The position numbers and the translations under genes were made by a program. The notes under the pieces were generated by a model that saw only the letters and a program-made list of their open reading frames with translations, ran no database searches and was not told where the DNA came from. Shown here piece after piece: positions 31,036 to 32,862 of a stretch of 32,862 bases of DNA (positions are counted from its first letter, which is position 1; every line of letters begins with the position of its first letter). Origin of the DNA: CAZVWV01 sp964631745 (GTDB taxonomy: Bacteria; Bdellovibrionota_C; UBA2361; JBGSMV01); the NCBI GenBank assembly GCA_964631745.1, contig CAZVWV010000026.1, positions 1 to 32,862 on the forward strand, given 5' to 3'.

Positions 31036-32055
31036 ATGGACTCACCATGCGCAGAGTTATTGTTTTCATTACCTCCTAAGGAATTGGCCCAATCGGCCGG
31101 TGAGCGTGTGCTATTCATACGGGCTGAGGCCACCCCTGCTCTATTTAAGCTTCCCAAAGAGCGCCTGGTTGTCTCGCAAAGCGAGAAAGGTAAAGCCGCC
31201 AAGCTTGAAGCCTTGGGGCTGGAGAATCAACTTTCACCAGCGGGCGAGTTCGATACCGTTTATCTTCTGCCCGGGAAACAACGTCATGAGAATCTCTTTA
31301 ATTTTGCCAGAGCTTGGAAATTCTTGCGTCCGGGCGGTATCTGCCTTGCGGCCATGCCCAATGAACTTGGTTCAAAGCGATTTGAGAAGCATTTCAAAGA
31401 GATTTTTGAAGAGTTTGATTCTTTAAGTAAACATCATGCGCGCGTTTTTTGGGGTAGGCGTTCGAGCGCCAACACCACTAACGCCACTGTAGATGAGTGG
31501 TTGGGATTGGGTGGATTACAAGTATGTAAGGTATCCGGCCTGATGAGTCAGCCTGGGATATTTGGTTGGGATAAAGTGGACACTGGCTCAGAACTTCTAG
31601 CCAGACATTTGCCCACTTCTCTCTATGGAACCGGCGCGGACCTGGGCGCAGGGTACGGATTTCTCAGCTCGCATATCCTCAGAACTAATCCAAACATTCA
31701 AGAATTTCATCTATATGAGAATGAGTTTCTCGGTATCGAGGCTTGTAAAATAAATACGACGACGGATCATAAGGCCAAGCTCGAATATTGCTGGCAAGAT
31801 ATCTCGCGCGGCATCCCCAAGCTTCGTTACGACTGGATTGTTACCAATCCACCTTTTCATTCCGGGAAGAACTCTGATTTCGGCGTGGGACGGAGATTCG
31901 TGCAGGTGGCGGCCGAATCCTTAAAGAAAGGTGGGGAGCTATATATGGTCTCAAATCTGCATCTTCCATACGAAGCCATCCTTCGAGAGTTATTTAGTGA
32001 AGAAAAGAACTTAGTGCGAGAGCGTGGTTTTAAGGTGTTGCATGCCAGACTCTGA
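31036..32055 (+). CDS. rsmC: 16S rRNA (guanine-1207-N2) methyltransferase RsmC
   Basis: 339 residues. RsmC methylates G1207 of 16S rRNA. Two-domain layout: residues 1-165 form the degenerate N-terminal methyltransferase-like domain, and 170-339 the catalytic one. Signatures are PGIFGWDKVDTGSELL (173-188), the SAM motif DLGAGYGFLS (202-211) and the catalytic NPPFHSG (271-277). Length matches the family. The ATG at 31036 has a weak ribosome site. It is divergent from the Kam-like gene, separated by the inverted repeat, and overlaps rsuA by 14 nt. Confidence 0.92.
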   Translation: MDSPCAELLFSLPPKELAQSAGERVLFIRAEATPALFKLPKERLVVSQSEKGKAAKLEALGLENQLSPAGEFDTVYLLPGKQRHENLFNFARAWKFLRPGGICLAAMPNELGSKRFEKHFKEIFEEFDSLSKHHARVFWGRRSSANTTNATVDEWLGLGGLQVCKVSGLMSQPGIFGWDKVDTGSELLARHLPTSLYGTGADLGAGYGFLSSHILRTNPNIQEFHLYENEFLGIEACKINTTTDHKAKLEYCWQDISRGIPKLRYDWIVTNPPFHSGKNSDFGVGRRFVQVAAESLKKGGELYMVSNLHLPYEAILRELFSEEKNLVRERGFKVLHARL

Positions 32056-32791
32056 GATTTTTATGCGTCTGGACAAGATGCTTTCGAACTTGGGATATGC
32101 TTCAAGGAAGCGCGTGCCCAAGCTCTTGAAGAGCGGTCTCGTTAAAGTGGACGGACAGACATGCAAGAAGCCGGAAACTAAAGTATCGCATAGCCAAGTT
32201 AGTTATGACGGGGCAGCATTAGATCCGCTCTCGCTTGTTATCGCTTTACACAAACCCGTGGGCTACATCTGTAGCCATAAAGAAGATGGCGAATTGGTTT
32301 ATGAGCTCTTGCCGGAAAGATTCCTGCTTAGAAACCCAAAACTTTCCTGCGTTGGACGGCTAGATAAAGATAGTTCGGGGCTGATAATTATTACCGATGA
32401 CGGTAACTTGAACCATGTCTTGACCTCTCCGAAGCACGCCGTTAAGAAAGTTTATGAGGTGAGTTTGGAGCGTGACCTGCGCGGCAACGAAGTCGAGCTG
32501 TTCGCCAGCGGAACCTTGCAGCTCCCCGATGAGGAGGCTCCACTCCTACCTGCCGAGCTTGAGATCATCGCAGAACGCCACGTGCGCATCACTCTGCGTG
32601 AGGGCCGCAACCGTCAGGTCAGACGCATGTTTGAAGCTACCGGGAATTTTGTCACAGCTCTTAGGCGCATAAAAATTGCGGGGTTGGAGCTTGGTGAGCT
32701 ACCGGAGGGCTCATTTTATTTTCTGACGGCTGATGATGTTCGAGCAAAGCTCGTGGCTAGCAAGTCATTGCTGTCCGGTAAAACATTGTAA
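32042..32791 (+). CDS. rsuA: 16S rRNA pseudouridine-516 synthase RsuA-like
   Basis: 249 residues from the ATG at 32042, which has AAGGTG 4 nt upstream and overlaps rsmC by 14 nt; ATG 32063 is the alternative. The S4-like RNA-binding domain is at about 8-65 (MRLDKMLSNLGYASRK). The catalytic motif is GRLDKDSSGLII with D108. REGRNRQVRRM and ALRRIKI are family blocks. RsuA makes pseudouridine at 516 in the 530 loop; related RluE/RluF act on 23S, so the target is inferred from the rsmC neighbour. 71 nt follow it with no feature seen. Confidence 0.9.
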   Translation: MPDSEIFMRLDKMLSNLGYASRKRVPKLLKSGLVKVDGQTCKKPETKVSHSQVSYDGAALDPLSLVIALHKPVGYICSHKEDGELVYELLPERFLLRNPKLSCVGRLDKDSSGLIIITDDGNLNHVLTSPKHAVKKVYEVSLERDLRGNEVELFASGTLQLPDEEAPLLPAELEIIAERHVRITLREGRNRQVRRMFEATGNFVTALRRIKIAGLELGELPEGSFYFLTADDVRAKLVASKSLLSGKTL

Positions 32792-32862
32792 TTTGGGTCT
32801 TTAGCCAGTATTTGCTCAAAAACCCCGGGCGAAGCAGGGATATTAAGTATCGCCGACGACTC

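Overview
The window looks like a draft chromosomal segment of a Gram-negative bacterium with roughly balanced base composition. Evidence is a two-membrane gene set: lipoproteins, an OprO/P-type porin, a heptose-kinase-like GHMP protein, type III secretion (T3SS) parts and a flagellar cap gene. A run of exactly 100 Ns inside a tandem repeat shows it is a scaffold. I cannot name the taxon; a Bdellovibrionota- or deltaproteobacteria-like lineage is only a guess.

Region 1 (1-9157) is a T3SS locus. A minus-strand operon runs from 7728 down to 1804: a FliA-like sigma factor, SctJ, a 69-aa protein, SctQ (with a strong internal start that should give a short SctQ-C product), a 107-aa needle/rod-like protein, SctV, a TPR lipoprotein and a 111-aa protein. 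Most junctions are overlapping or a few bases apart. A two-gene plus-strand unit (degenerate receiver protein, FHA-like protein) converges on it. Divergent from the sigma gene lie a small secreted protein and a 275-aa protein with a HEWAE zincin-like motif and a Ser/Thr/Asn-rich N-terminus, a good effector candidate. One promoter-like element, ACGCAACTTTT followed by a CGATAA-type -10 at sigma-28 spacing (GCAA-N15-nnCGAwAa), occurs three times: before the sigma gene, before the effector candidate and before the 107-aa gene. The first two sit exactly 33 nt from their start codons. SctC, SctD, SctN, SctR, SctS, SctT and SctU are not in this window.

Region 2 (9166-18891) holds a GHMP sugar kinase, a frameshifted fliD behind a recognisable sigma-28 promoter, a DUF3108-like exported protein, an unknown protein coupled to a PlsC acyltransferase, an 812-aa polytopic membrane protein and a secreted protein with a Thr-Pro linker.

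Region 3 (19063-25799) is housekeeping: mitochondrial-type aconitase, YajQ, a PP2C-like protein that has lost metal ligands, a structured intergenic segment, a porin with a terminator, and an acyl-CoA dehydrogenase. It ends in a 131-bp tandem repeat with the assembly gap, followed by tRNA-Lys(CTT).

Region 4 (26433-32791) contains a RimK-type ligase fused to an RCK_C/TrkA-C domain and overlapping a QEGLA-motif (DUF1704) metalloprotease, a possible writer/eraser pair for peptide tags. Next is a group of small-subunit ribosome genes: infA, rsgA, a homologue of the 16S rRNA A1408 methyltransferases KamB/NpmA, rsmC and rsuA. A large inverted repeat covers the start codon of the Kam-like gene and could control its translation.
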